DNA of 25,480 nt, from contig MSJI02000430.1 in assembly GCA_001931905.2 (NCBI GenBank), positions 29,072 through 54,551 on the forward strand, in the 5' to 3' direction. Position 1 is the first letter of the stretch. The number at the start of each line of letters is the position of its first letter. Below are positions 9,053 through 19,048 of the stretch, piece after piece. Made by a program: the position numbers and the translations under genes. The notes beneath the pieces were generated by a model, which saw only the letters and a list, made by a program, of their open reading frames with translations, did not search any database and was not told the DNA's origin. The stretch is from Cladosporium sp. IMV 00045. Lineage: Eukaryota; Ascomycota; Dothideomycetes; Cladosporiales; Cladosporiaceae.

Positions 9053-12000
9053 TTAAGCAACAGCATCAGCCTTCATCTCCTCCTCGGCAATCATGCCCTT
9101 GAGACGTCTGAGATCGCCAACGGCACGGTCGCGCTCGCTAGTGAGCTCCGCGACCTCTTCCTGGCTCCTCTGCACGCGCTGCAGGACGCGCTGCATCTCC
9201 GCGTCAGCCTCGCGCAACGTGAACTCCATGTCGCGCACTTGACGCTCGAGGTTCTGCGTCTTGGACGCCTCCTGCAGAGAGGCCGCGGAGGAGATGTCGG
9301 CGAGACGCTTGGCGGAGGAAGGGAGGCGGGGGCTCTGGGCGAATGCCATCGCGGGCGAGGCTAGGTTGGCTTTGGGTTGGTCGGGGATGGAGACTTGCAG
9401 GCGCTTGAGGCTGGGCGAGGAGGCTTCTTCCAGACGGCGGACTTCGCCTTCGTGGGTGGAGAGGGTGGTTTCGCTGTGGGCTGCGGCGGCCAGGACGGAG
9501 TCTTCCAGGGCGGCAAGGCGCTTCTGCATCTCCTCGACTTGTCTGGTCGATTCCCTCTGTTCACGCTCGCCCTTCTCGACGGCCTCTGTCAGGCGGCAAC
9601 GCAGGTCGGAGTTGGCGCGCACTTGGCCATCGAGCTGTTCGGCAAGCTCGTCCATGCTGTTAGCGGAATCGAAGAGCTTTGCGACAGCGGGAGGCTGTTG
9701 GTCGTCAGAGGAATCGGCACTGCAGGTCTCTTGCAAGTTCAGGGCACGCTGGCGGAAAGCCTCAGCCATGCGGCGGGCGTAATCACGCTCAGACTTGGCG
9801 GTGGAGATGCTGAAAGACAGCTGGTCCTGAGCAGGGTCGGCGGGAGCTTGAGGGCTGGTGACGACGATGTCCTGTTCTGAGAGCAGGTGACGAAGACCCC
9901 TAGTCTCTTGCTCGGCGCGGTCGAGGTCCATCTTGATACCAGAAAGACCCTTCTCGTACTCCCACTTCTGCTCGAGTGCATCCTCCGTGCGCTTGCGAAG
10001 AACAGTGACCTCTTCCTTCAGGAAAGTCACCTCGCGCGTGTACTGCGACCTCTTCGGGGAGACATCGGCAGCTCGCAAATCGGCGGCCTTCTTTTCCTTG
10101 TTGAGCTTCTTGATGGCGAGCTGGTGATCCTTGTTCTGTTTCTCGTATCTGCTAATGAGCAGCTTGAGAGCCTTGTGAAGCGCATCGCGCTGGTCCTCAA
10201 TCTCCTTCTGAGCCTCGAGGCTGAGAGGGCCACTAGAGCCGGAGCGCTGCCTGCCGCCCTCACGGCCCTTGACCGAATCAGAACGGTTCATGGATCCACC
10301 ACGAGTCTTGCTAGTGCTGCGGGCCAGAGAGCTCGATCTCGAAAGACCAGCTCTGGGAGGTCCTCCGATGATGGGAGATACAATGTCGTTCTCCTCCGCG
10401 ATCATGTCGAACATGGAGGGACCGCCACTGCCAACTTGCTGGCTCATGCGTTGTGATTCGAAGAACAAGCTCTGCTCTTGCTTCAGGGCATTCAGCTCCT
10501 GCGCCATGCGCGTGTTCTCGTACAAAAGAGCCTGGTGATCCGAAGCCTGAGATTCCAAACCATCAAGACGTTCCTTCATGCGCGGCAGAATCTCGTCTCT
10601 GAGGTTGTCACGCTCATTCCTCTGTTGCTCGAGCTCTTCCCTGGTAGCGCTGTACAAGTCCTCGAAGTTATTCTTAGCCTTCTTCTCGTCAACCAGGCGT
10701 CTCTTGGTTTCGTCAAGGGAAGTCTCCAGCTCCGTGACCTTTTCGGACAACACTAGACGTTCGTCCTCAATGCGTGACTTGTCCTCCAATTGCTCCTGGA
10801 GGCTTTCAACCAACAGCTCCAACTCCCTTCTCTTCGTCATTTCGGTCTGCAATCGTTGCGCATTGTCGGCCATCACCTGCGCCTTATCTTGCTCCGCCTT
10901 CCTCCGTAGTCTTTCCACCTCCTCGATCTTCGCATCAGGGTCGGAAATCGGAAACTTTGTCGAGCTTGCCCCAGAGTCAGAGAAGTAATCGCTACTCCTA
11001 CGGCCTGCATCTGAGGAGGGAATGGTAGGCGCCTCCAGCCTCAGCCTTTCCAACTCATCCTCCAGCTCCATCTCTCTGCGGATGGAGCCGGCCAGCTCCT
11101 CGCTGACCTGGGAAAGTTCCCGCTCCAGCTCTTGCACGTGTGCATTGCTCTCGGAAGAGTTGAGGTATATAGGCGTAGTGGGCTGGTCGAAGTATGACGC
11201 CTGGGCTTTGCCAAAGTCCAAGCCGTCGGGTGTGAGTCGCGAACCGGGCTCCATGGGTAAAGGTTTCTGGTATCGCGGCGAGGGTACGGGTGATGATGAG
11301 CGGTCTGAGAACGTCGTCGTCGGTGACTCTGTGCCTGATTTCGTAGGAGATGACTTCCAACCAAACAGTGCGCCCAGCCTGCTGGGGGACTTGGGTCGCT
11401 TCTCTGACAGAAGGCTGTCGTCTGAGCGTGTGCGTTGTACTCCTTCCAGCTGCAGGTTCACAGCTGGCTTCTCGTCTATCATGTGTGCGTCTTCGTGACC
11501 GTCGCGGTCTCCCAAGGAATATTGCGAATGTGTATCGGTATCGGCGTGTGATGTTTGCGGTGCGAGTGGGGTGTTCTGCTCGTGAGCATACTTCTCGTGT
11601 ATAGGGATGCTTGAGCGTCGCGATGTACGTCGTGAAGAGACGGACTCGGTGCGAGCCAGGCGCGAGTCTATGGATTCGGATCGATCATGCGCGCGAGGCG
11701 GTTGAGCATATGAAGTCCTAGTAGGAAGGAACATGGTCAGCAAGTGTGACGAGGGAGGTGACAGCACATTGAATGTCCAACACACCTTTCACGTTTCCCC
11801 ACCGTCTCGGTAGTCAATGGTGGAGTGAGGATGTATGCGAGACCACTTGGATGGCGCGGGAGAGGACTGTCCAAAGAGAGTGGTCTTGAGGCAGGTTCGG
11901 CAATGCGAGGAGAGGCCTGCTCGGCGGCGGAGAATGAGGTCGGACGCGGCGAGGGAAGAAGTGAACCGCGGTTCCTGGTGGCTGTAATGGGTATGCCCGA

Positions 12001-12210
12001 TGTCTGAGACCGGAAGGCCGAGAAGGAGGGGACGGTGATCTGCGCCAGGGAGGTCTGCTTCTTCACGCCGGGCTGCGGATGTGATTGCGGTACCGACTTG
12101 GGCGGCAAGGGGAAGCTGTCCGGCTTGACGTGGTAAGAGTCGTCGGACTGGGCGTCAGAGGCGTAGTTGTAATAGTCGTCCGCAAAGGACGAGACGGAGG
12201 AGCGAGCCAT
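9053..12210 (-). CDS. Uds1-domain coiled-coil protein (septation family), 1029 aa, two exons
   Basis: Long cytoskeletal-type coiled-coil protein of the fungal 'up-regulated during septation' / 'M protein repeat' class. Exons are 12210-11786 and 11717-9053. The 68-nt intron has a GTGTGT donor, CTGAC branch and ACTAG acceptor, and joins ...VGKRER to TSYAQPP in frame. Residues 1-330 are disordered, Ser/Pro-rich and basic, and include RLGALFGWKSSP. Heptad-rich coiled coil starts near 345 (HVQELERELSQVSEEL) and runs with breaks to the C-terminus. The Uds1-like block is at about 645-760 (DQRDALHKALKLLISRYEKQ and following). I chose the ATG at 12210 (GCCATGG context, MARSSVSSFADDYYNY). An in-frame ATG at 12300 would add 30 residues. 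The likely role is at septa or hyphal microtubule/actin sites, from family knowledge only. It is convergent with SCAP. Confidence 0.82.
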
Positions 12211-14700
12211 GGCTGTTTTGGGGCGAGGGGGGGAGGTGGTGCCAATGTGAACCGTTGTCTCCTCACAAGATACGGCAGCCAGGCTAGAGGAGCGAAGCAA
12301 GACAAGCGAGAGGTTCGATCAGAGCAAGTCGCCAGCCCTGGCCATAGCCTCGTCAGCAAAAAGGGAGAGGCGTAGGCCGGAAGAGGAAAGATTGGCTATG
12401 GGATTGGCAACGACGGTTGAAGGGAGGGCGGCGCTTCAGAGTGCTACCGCCAGGCGCGTGCTTTTTAGCAGGAGGAGCGCGGTGTCTGCTCAGCGCACAG
12501 GGCGAGAAGGGTGTGTGGGAGAGTGAGACCCTCTTCTGGAGATGGGAATCGGCGGTGGTGGAGCGGGTAGAGGGAGTCTATACTTCGCTGGACCTAGCCG
12601 GGCGAGTAAGACGACGAGTCGTGCTGTCCTGTCCAGGAGGCAGAGGCAGGCTAGTATTGATGATAGGATGGGATAGCGCCTGGCTCTATCAGCCAAACAG
12701 ACAGGCGCGTCCTGGTGCAGTCCTTCCACAAGCGCTCGCGGTAATTTCTATAGATCTATGTATATGCAATAACGATGTGGGATTATAGATGGGAAGTACG
12801 CGCGCTTGCACGTGTACTGTATGCCTCGCGGAATAACAATACTGGTATGTAGTCTGTGGATGATGATTAGCTGGTAGAGAGGAGGCGGGAAGCGCGGATC
12901 AGCCTTCAAAGGGGCAGACCAAGGGACTAAGCACTGCGGACCGGCTGCAGGAACCAGAGGCTAAGGACGATCTAACTAGCGAGTAGCGCGCGCCAAATAT
13001 GCCAAATATTGAGAAATGCCAAAGACCGAAGGGCAAAAGGGCGGCAAAGGGGGTTTTCCCTGAGATCTTCCAGAGAGAGGCGCCTCACGACCTCACGATC
13101 ATTGGATACGGCCTCTTCTCATCTTCATTTCTGTATGATCCCTCATCTCATGCCGGTGTTGTGCAGCACGCCGAATCCATCTGCGCGCATGCACAACATA
13201 CTGGTCATGGCAGAGCGAGAAGTTTGTGATTATTGCGTGGCCTTGTCAGAGCCCGTTTAGTTCTACTGTGTGCAGATCCGTTGTGTTTGCGCCATTTGCA
13301 CATGCTCCCCATGTTGGTGCGAGTGCGGGCGCATGGCGAAATGTGATGGCTCGCATGGGAATTTATATATTGACCATCTTGGTCTTGCAGGGAGGGCCCA
13401 GTATATTGATGATAATGGTGGTGTTTGGTGGAAGTGCTGGAATGCTGCCAGTGCCAGTAGTTATACAAGCCATTCCAGTGAGATGTTATCGTCAATGTTC
13501 CCAGACCTTATGGGCATGGCCAGGCTTTCGAGGTAATATCTCCTGGCCTATCTATAGCCCGTAGCGAAGAGGATCTGTCGTCTGTGTTTTAATTGCCTAG
13601 CAGCAGCCAGCACGTCCGCGACGCATCTCGCCTTGTATTTCCAAACTCGCTTCACCTCTTGGCAAACAGACATGATAAGACCAAAGACTCGCTTCCCATG
13701 CGACCCAACAGCAATTTGACAAAAATGACACACATCCATCAAATCGAACAAGCTCACCACCGTGTAAACATCTCCAATCAATCCGCCTACAAGCACAAGC
13801 AAACTCCGTCATCAACCTCACATAAGGTTTCTCTGGCTTGCAGGTGGATCGCATCTTGCATACCACTAGTAGTCTTTTCTGCGTTCGCCACGAGCTCTCT
13901 ATCGGCTTCCCCGCACGCCTACTTGCGCCTCTTTTTCGCGCCTACGTGATGCTGACTGTGTAAGAATGGAATCGGGTTGAGTCACTGTGAGTTGGAGGTG
14001 AGAGTCGCGTTGTGTACTCACGTGAGCGTGCGAGATAGGGTGGAGTTGTGTGTGCAAGACTTTACGCCCGAGGTGTAATGAAGATTGATGAACAGGAACA
14101 AGTCTAGGCACCCCGCCAATCCCTAATCAACAACTTCTCGATATATTGCAAAGATGAGTAGAACTGGTCACACAGATGTTTCGTCGCACAGAAGCATGTA
14201 TCATTTACAGTCGGATCATGTACATTCTGTTGAAAGACCAGTATCGACCAGAAGACTGCAATACGACAAGACGGAGCAGGTGCACATGCAAGTTGAAATG
14301 AGGTTCCAAAAAAGAAAGAAATCAAAGAAGAGAAGCGATAAGCATGGTCGTTACAAAACATTAATTAAAAGGATAATTATTTTTCCACGATCGAGGCAGA
14401 GGACGAGAGGAACGACCAAAACCAAACCACCTTGCTTCCTTCCAGATCAAAGCGGTTGCATGGTCAATTCTTTCTGAAACTGTACACCAAAAGGCCCACA
14501 AACTGCGTGTGCACTTGTCCCTTTTTGCCGTTGTTGCTGCTGCTGCTGACACGACAACAAGCCCCCGTTTCCAACAGACGCCTCAATCATGCCAATACGA
14601 GACAGAGGTTGATAAGAAAATCGAACGACCAGAGATCCAGTCATACGGTTGAGAAGAGAAAATAGAAGAGGTCATTGATCGACGACGACGATCAACTCGC
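12211..14700. other. Intergenic, 2.5 kb, no convincing gene
   Basis: The largest gap in the window. It holds the promoter of the Uds1 gene at one end and the 3' flank of the GPI-protein gene at the other. Open frames of 60-123 codons occur on both strands, but none shows a domain, a signal peptide in a plausible start context, or splice signals that extend it. A cysteine-rich translation at 13270-13340 was considered and rejected. A short GCT run lies near 14533-14548. No tRNA was found by eye. Confidence 0.55.
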
Positions 14701-15378
14701 TTACAGAGCGAGAACGCCGACAACACCGACGGCGCCAGCAAGGCTCATGCCAAGCATACCAGTGACGATGGAAGCGCCGGAGTCAGCAGAGTCGGTGGAA
14801 GAAGCGTCCGCGCCAGAGCTGGTGGAAGAGCCGGTCTCGTCAGCACCACCGTCGGAAGTGGTGGTGGCTGAGAGAGAAGCGGAGGTGGAGAGAGAAGTGT
14901 TGTTGCCACCGCCGACAGCGGTTCCGTTGCCGCCTGAGATAACAGTGCCGTTGAAACCGCCGGGCAGGAGAGTGCCGGTGCCGAGAACGGTGGGGGCGGC
15001 GGTCACAGGGCTGCTAGTGAGGTTTGCAGCGACGGAGGAGAGGGTGGAGGAGGCGCCGAGGAGGGATGAGACGCCGGCGGCGTCGGTCGGGTTGAGGTAG
15101 CCTTGCACGTCGGTGGGGAGGGCGGAGAACCAGCCGGGAGTCTCGCCGGCGGCGAATTGGGAGGCGATCTCGCTCTCGACGGCGGCGGAGTTGGTGAGAG
15201 CCTCGGAGACGAGGGAGGATGGGAGGGCGGTCTGGAGGACCTGGAGGATGGAGTTGCTGGAGGGTCGTGTTAGTGATTTGTTTTCTTGTTTTGGATCAGC
15301 AACTTGGGTGAGAACATACAGGTCCTGGGCAGAGACGGCGGCCGCAATGGCGGGAAGAGCCATGATAGAGTACTTCAT
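14701..15378 (-). CDS. Small secreted GPI-anchored Ser/Thr/Gly-rich protein, 204 aa
   Basis: Exons are 15378-15320 and 15256-14701. The 63-nt intron has a perfect GTATGT donor, an ACTAAC branch and a CCAG acceptor. The joined sequence is SAQDLNSILQVLQTALP. Residues 1-17 (MKYSIMALPAIAAAVSA) form a signal peptide with an A-x-A-like cleavage site. Residues 18-85 form the only non-repetitive part, which ends in a W-F-x-x-LP-x-x-V-x-x-YL motif shared by many small fungal cell-wall proteins. Residues 95-180 are Ser/Thr/Gly/Ala-rich with at least four N-glycosylation sequons (NLTS, NGTV, NGTA, NNTS). The C-terminus is a small-residue segment (DSGAS) followed by about 20 hydrophobic residues to the end, a classical GPI attachment signal. 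Probable site: plasma membrane or cell wall. Molecular function is unknown. The frame stays open upstream to 15825, but the ATG at 15378 is set by the signal peptide. Confidence 0.85.
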   Translation of the reverse strand: MKYSIMALPAIAAAVSAQDLYVLTQVADPKQENKSLTRPSSNSILQVLQTALPSSLVSEALTNSAAVESEIASQFAAGETPGWFSALPTDVQGYLNPTDAAGVSSLLGASSTLSSVAANLTSSPVTAAPTVLGTGTLLPGGFNGTVISGGNGTAVGGGNNTSLSTSASLSATTTSDGGADETGSSTSSGADASSTDSADSGASIVTGMLGMSLAGAVGVVGVLAL

Positions 15379-17356
15379 TTTGACTGTGTTGTTTGGTATT
15401 GAGAGTGGTGTACTGGGCAAGTAAATGCTTGTAACGAAGGACTCTTGTGTTGACTGATCGACCGACAAACGACAGTGAAGTGTGGAAGTGTGAGTGAGAG
15501 AGGACAGAGACGAGTTAAGAAAGGCGATAGAGCAGGAGAAGAGGATGTATTGAAGAAACCCACATGCAAGCCAGAAAGCCGTTGATATAGTCCTGGCAAT
15601 TAATATCTCAGCCCTTTCGGGGGAGCCGCAAAACAGGCACACAGCCAGACAGCGCAAACCGGGCGATGAGAAGGTCAACGCGTCCTCCCACACCGGATTG
15701 ACTTTTGGGGGCATTCGACATGCGTCGTCTGTGTGGTGGCATGGTCCATACGAGTTTACTAGCAACAACTCTACAAGGGCCAGGGCAGGACTGCCCCCGT
15801 GGGTTAGCGTTGAGGAGCAGACCACCGCAGACGCTTCTCGCCCGGCGCACAGAGGATGGCGAGGATGGGTGGGCGTGGGTGGCGTGCGAGGCGTTGCGCA
15901 AAATGGTGGGCAGCATCAGCCAATGATGCCCCGTCGAGCCTGTAGGCCGTGGTTACTGCGCAGTGAAAGCTCATCACTTTGCGTGCGTGGCCTTGTTCTA
16001 ATTCCGAATGTGTTGCCCGAACATGGCGAGACGGCCTAGATCCTTCGCGTATCTTCTCTTGCTGGAGCTGAGCCTGACCTGAGCCTGTCGGGGCTGACTG
16101 CCCTGTCTGCGGCTATCGCGTTCAACGAGCCACGGGCTTTGCAGTTGCACACGAAGCTTGGGCCGACGATCTGCTGAGGCGTGGTGATTATTGTTGTGCT
16201 ACTGCACTGTCAGTAAGAATAGAAGTGGTCGTCTTGTTGAGGTCGTTTCCACAGCCGGATGACTTCCATCGCGGATGACACTACTCAACTTCTACCACCA
16301 GACGAACAACACAAGAATTCGTCTACCTTGGGCAGAATTGATGAAACCACCAGGGCGGCCTCGGCGACTGCGGCTTGCCAGGAACAGGAACAGGAATCGC
16401 CCGGTCGTCTCACGCTGCGCCACGGCCCTCAAGGATTTCCCACCCGAACCCCAGCAGCATCGCCCGATCTTCACAGAAGAGAGAAAACCCGCGCGCGGCG
16501 CCCATGACTCCGCCCTGCGCGTGGCAATCGAGACATGTTCGCAGGGCAGATCAGGAAGATCGCTGACCGCTTCCCAAGACATCGCTATATTTGGGTGGTG
16601 ATATATATGAAATCTCGGGAATGTATGGTGGACGATTCTCTCGCCTGCCAGCAAGGGACCATGCGTTCAGGAGAATATATAGTAGTAGGGAAATGTGTCT
16701 CTCATCCCAACCACCTTGCACCGTTTTGAGCACATTCCCAATAGCACGTGTAGGGAATCCCCTGGCTGAGAGCACAAAAAGTGACATGTCTCACGCGCAG
16801 GCATCAGCATTCTTGACTTTTATTTTGTCTTTGTGATTCGAATCATGCACACGCCGCAGTTCGGCGACACTCCAAGAAATTCGTAATAGCTTGTGTCTGT
16901 GACGAGAAAATCCGCCAACGCACTAGGTATGCAGGCAGCTATTCCCGATTCATTAAAAATGTGAACTCTTGTATCTCGTATGCTTAGCAAGCCCTATAAG
17001 AGAGAGACAAACAAGCAACCACACGCCATCTGAGAAAATTCGACTCACTCGAAGCTACGTCCTGCAGAAACTCTTCTCTCGAGCTGATGTCCTCCACTCC
17101 AGAGGTATATATCAATGAAGAAACCCGTGAGATACACAGCTTTCTAAACACTTAGAGCCATCTCTCACAGAACACTCTTCTCTTAAGCTGCTATCTTTCA
17201 CCCTTGTAGATTCCGACAGAGAGACACGAGATAAGTTATCGAAGTGACATAAGCTCATTTATACTCTCTTAAGGTATCTCCATCGAAACACTCTTCTCTC
17301 GAGCCACGATCTTCCAGTTCACAGGTAGGTTCCAACGGAGAAACACAACAAGAAGC
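15379..17356. other. Intergenic, 2 kb, no convincing gene
   Basis: This gap lies between the GPI-protein start and the stop of the dehydrogenase. Short open frames (for example 16292-16654 minus and 15698-16039 plus) have no recognisable content. Small features are a repeated GAGCCTG at 16070-16087, TA-rich runs near 16605-16612 and 16675-16682, and the degenerate triple repeat at 17064-17350 listed separately. No tRNA was recognised. Confidence 0.55.
17064..17350. repeat. Degenerate triple direct repeat downstream of the dehydrogenase
   Basis: Three copies of a core ACTCTTCTCTCGAGC-like word start at 17070, 17174 and 17290, spaced 104 and 116 bp. Each is followed after about 10-15 nt by a CCAGAGGTA / CTTGTAGAT / CACAGGTAGGT-like segment and then a GA-GAAACAC-type segment, so the unit is roughly 75-110 bp. 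The middle copy has CTTAAG where the outer two have CTCGAG: one C-to-T and one G-to-A change. The array stops next to the dehydrogenase stop codon (17357-17359). Confidence 0.6.
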
Positions 17357-18454
17357 TCACGAAGAAGCCTTGTACGCCTGCTTGATCTCCTCGCACACCG
17401 CGTGCGTGACCTCCTTCGTTGTCGCCTCACCGCCCAGGTCGCGCGTGGAAATCTTCTTCTCGCACACTTTCTCGATGCATTCCATCAGCCTGTCAGCCGC
17501 GTCCTCCTCGCCGAGCCATCTCAGCATCTCAGCCGCGGTCCAGAAAGTGCCCACGGGGTTGGCCACGCCTTTTCCTGTGATGTCGAACGCAGAGCCGTGA
17601 ATAGGCTCGAACATGCTCGGGTGTTTCCTGGTCGGGTCGAGATTCGACGTCGGCGCGATTCCAATACTGCCCGCCAGCGCCGCGGCGAGATCGGACAGGA
17701 TGTCCGCGTGCAGGTTGGTCGCGACGATGGTGTCGAGGCTGCGCGGCTGCAGCACCATGCGGCACGTCATGGCGTCGACGAGCATCTTGTCGACGTGCAC
17801 GTCGGGGAAGTCGCGCGCCACCTCCTGCGCGATCTCGTCCCACATCACCATGCCGTTGCGCTGGGCGTTGCTCTTCGTCACGACGGTGAGGTGCTTCTTG
17901 GGCCGCTTCGCCGCCGTCTCGAAAGCGAACCGGATGACCCTCTCGACCGCGGCGCGGGTGAAGATCGATACCTCTGTGGCGGTCTCCCAGGGACAGCCGC
18001 GGTGCGACCTACCACCTTGACCGGCGTATTCGCCCTCTGAGTTCTCACGAACAATCACCCAGTCCAGGTCTCCCGCGTTCGCTTTGCGTAGAGGAGACTC
18101 AGTGCCTCTCAGAATCTTGGTAGGCCTGACGTTTGCGTATTGCTGGAAGGGCTGGCAGATTGCCAACCGCAGACCCCAGAGGGACAGGTGATCAGGGACA
18201 TCTGGGGCGCCCACAGCTCCGAAAAGGATGGCGTCGTGCTTCTTGAGTTCCTCGAGCCCGCCGTCGGGGATGTATTTGCCGGTCTTCTTGTACGTTTCCG
18301 AGCTCCAGTCGTAGTCTGTGAAGTCCAATTCGAACGTGCCCGCGGCGGCGGACAGGGTTTTCAGGACCTGCACGCCGGCGTCGATGACTTCCGGTCCAAT
18401 GCCGTCGGCCGGCATGCAGGCGATGCTGTAGGGTTTGAGAGCGTGGGGAGACAT
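17357..18454 (-). CDS. Tartrate / D-malate dehydrogenase, 365 aa
   Basis: NAD-dependent beta-decarboxylating dehydrogenase of the isocitrate/isopropylmalate dehydrogenase superfamily, closest in pattern to TtuC/DmlA tartrate and D-malate dehydrogenases. It is a single exon with an ATG at 18454 and full length for the family. Visible motifs, in order, are: ADGIGPEVI (residues 16-24); LRLAICQPFQQYANVRP (95-111, substrate arginines R96 and R110); VRENSEGEY (135-143); TKSNAQRNG with catalytic-type K194; VDAMTCRMV with D227; NLHADILSDLAAALAGSIG with metal ligands D251 and D255; and FEPIHGSAFDI followed by GKGVANPVG (NAD pocket). The residues that would separate tartrate, D-malate and isopropylmalate cannot be settled by eye. 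No organelle-targeting sequence or SKL-type signal is evident (it ends KASS), so a cytosolic location is likely. It is divergent from the regulator gene across 594 bp. Confidence 0.9.
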   Translation of the reverse strand: MSPHALKPYSIACMPADGIGPEVIDAGVQVLKTLSAAAGTFELDFTDYDWSSETYKKTGKYIPDGGLEELKKHDAILFGAVGAPDVPDHLSLWGLRLAICQPFQQYANVRPTKILRGTESPLRKANAGDLDWVIVRENSEGEYAGQGGRSHRGCPWETATEVSIFTRAAVERVIRFAFETAAKRPKKHLTVVTKSNAQRNGMVMWDEIAQEVARDFPDVHVDKMLVDAMTCRMVLQPRSLDTIVATNLHADILSDLAAALAGSIGIAPTSNLDPTRKHPSMFEPIHGSAFDITGKGVANPVGTFWTAAEMLRWLGEEDAADRLMECIEKVCEKKISTRDLGGEATTKEVTHAVCEEIKQAYKASS

Positions 18455-19048
18455 ATTCGTCTATCTCCTTGGTTGTGCGTGGCGAATGAGGATGTCTGAA
18501 GTCCTACGAGCTCTCTCGATGCAATTGTGTGAGGGGGGTAGGAATGATACGGCTTAGTTTGAATTCGATGATGTCCTTCTTTCAGTACTGTCCAGGTCCC
18601 AGCAGGTCCATGATATATAGTTGTTGTGTTGCTCTTGAGAGATACACTTCAAGCACCGCCGGCCAAATGAGCATCCGCTGGCCCGGACAAACCTTTCCTC
18701 CAGCTCTCTTCCCGCTTTTGGCAAAGCATCCTCCAAAACCCTACTTCGCCCGCTATCTGATTGAAGCCCTCTGACGATTATAAGCGGGTTGTGGAACTAC
18801 ACAATAGCGATTCTGCCAGTGCGCATGGCCAGAGAGTGTGTGAACCGCGACATCGCAGTGCGGGCAACATCGGAAGGGAAGAATCGCGCATTGTTCGTCC
18901 GCCCATGTGTCTCTGAAAGTGGATCTTAGCGCGTTTTGAGGTATCCGAACGTCTTGGTATACAACCGGCGAGACCGGTTAGCCATCGTCCAACTCGCCAC
19001 TTTCGCACGACTTCATCACGGTGGAGGAAGCCCTCGGATCCCGAGAGA
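18455..19048. promoter_or_regulatory. Shared divergent promoter, dehydrogenase / regulator
   Basis: This 594-bp region lies between two divergent start codons, so control elements may act on both genes. It contains the CGG-N5-CCG palindrome listed separately. Translation of all frames showed no Zn2Cys6 cluster that could be an upstream exon of the regulator. Confidence 0.55.
18963..18979. promoter_or_regulatory. Perfect palindrome AACCGG-CGAGA-CCGGTT (CGG-N5-CCG)
   Basis: Six-base arms AACCGG and CCGGTT are perfect inverted repeats around a 5-nt spacer. Inside them is CGG-N5-CCG, the half-site arrangement bound by dimeric Zn2Cys6 regulators. It lies 70 bp upstream of the regulator ATG and about 510 bp upstream of the dehydrogenase ATG. 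Whether it is an operator is inference. Confidence 0.5.

Noticed and set aside
9261..10988. Several long antisense open frames opposite the Uds1 gene
   Set aside because: They arise from GC-rich third positions and the repetitive Glu/Leu/Arg codons of the coiled coil, and none has domain content.
12301..12330. GGTTCGATC, similar to a tRNA T-loop / B box
   Set aside because: The flanking bases do not form a 5-bp T stem, and no acceptor stem or anticodon arm could be found upstream.
13270..13345. Cysteine-rich translation with CxC pairs and a CDGSH-like end, resembling a metallothionein or a CDGSH iron-sulfur motif
   Set aside because: There is no ATG between the in-frame stop at 13258-13260 and the cysteines. 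The C-x-C to CDGSH spacing is 5 instead of about 8, the conserved Ser/Thr and Pro are missing, and no upstream exon with a good start could be joined convincingly.
13593..13949. 118-codon plus-strand open frame with a hydrophobic C-terminal half
   Set aside because: Composition looks like translated non-coding DNA. There are competing open frames on the other strand, no splice extension and no family resemblance.
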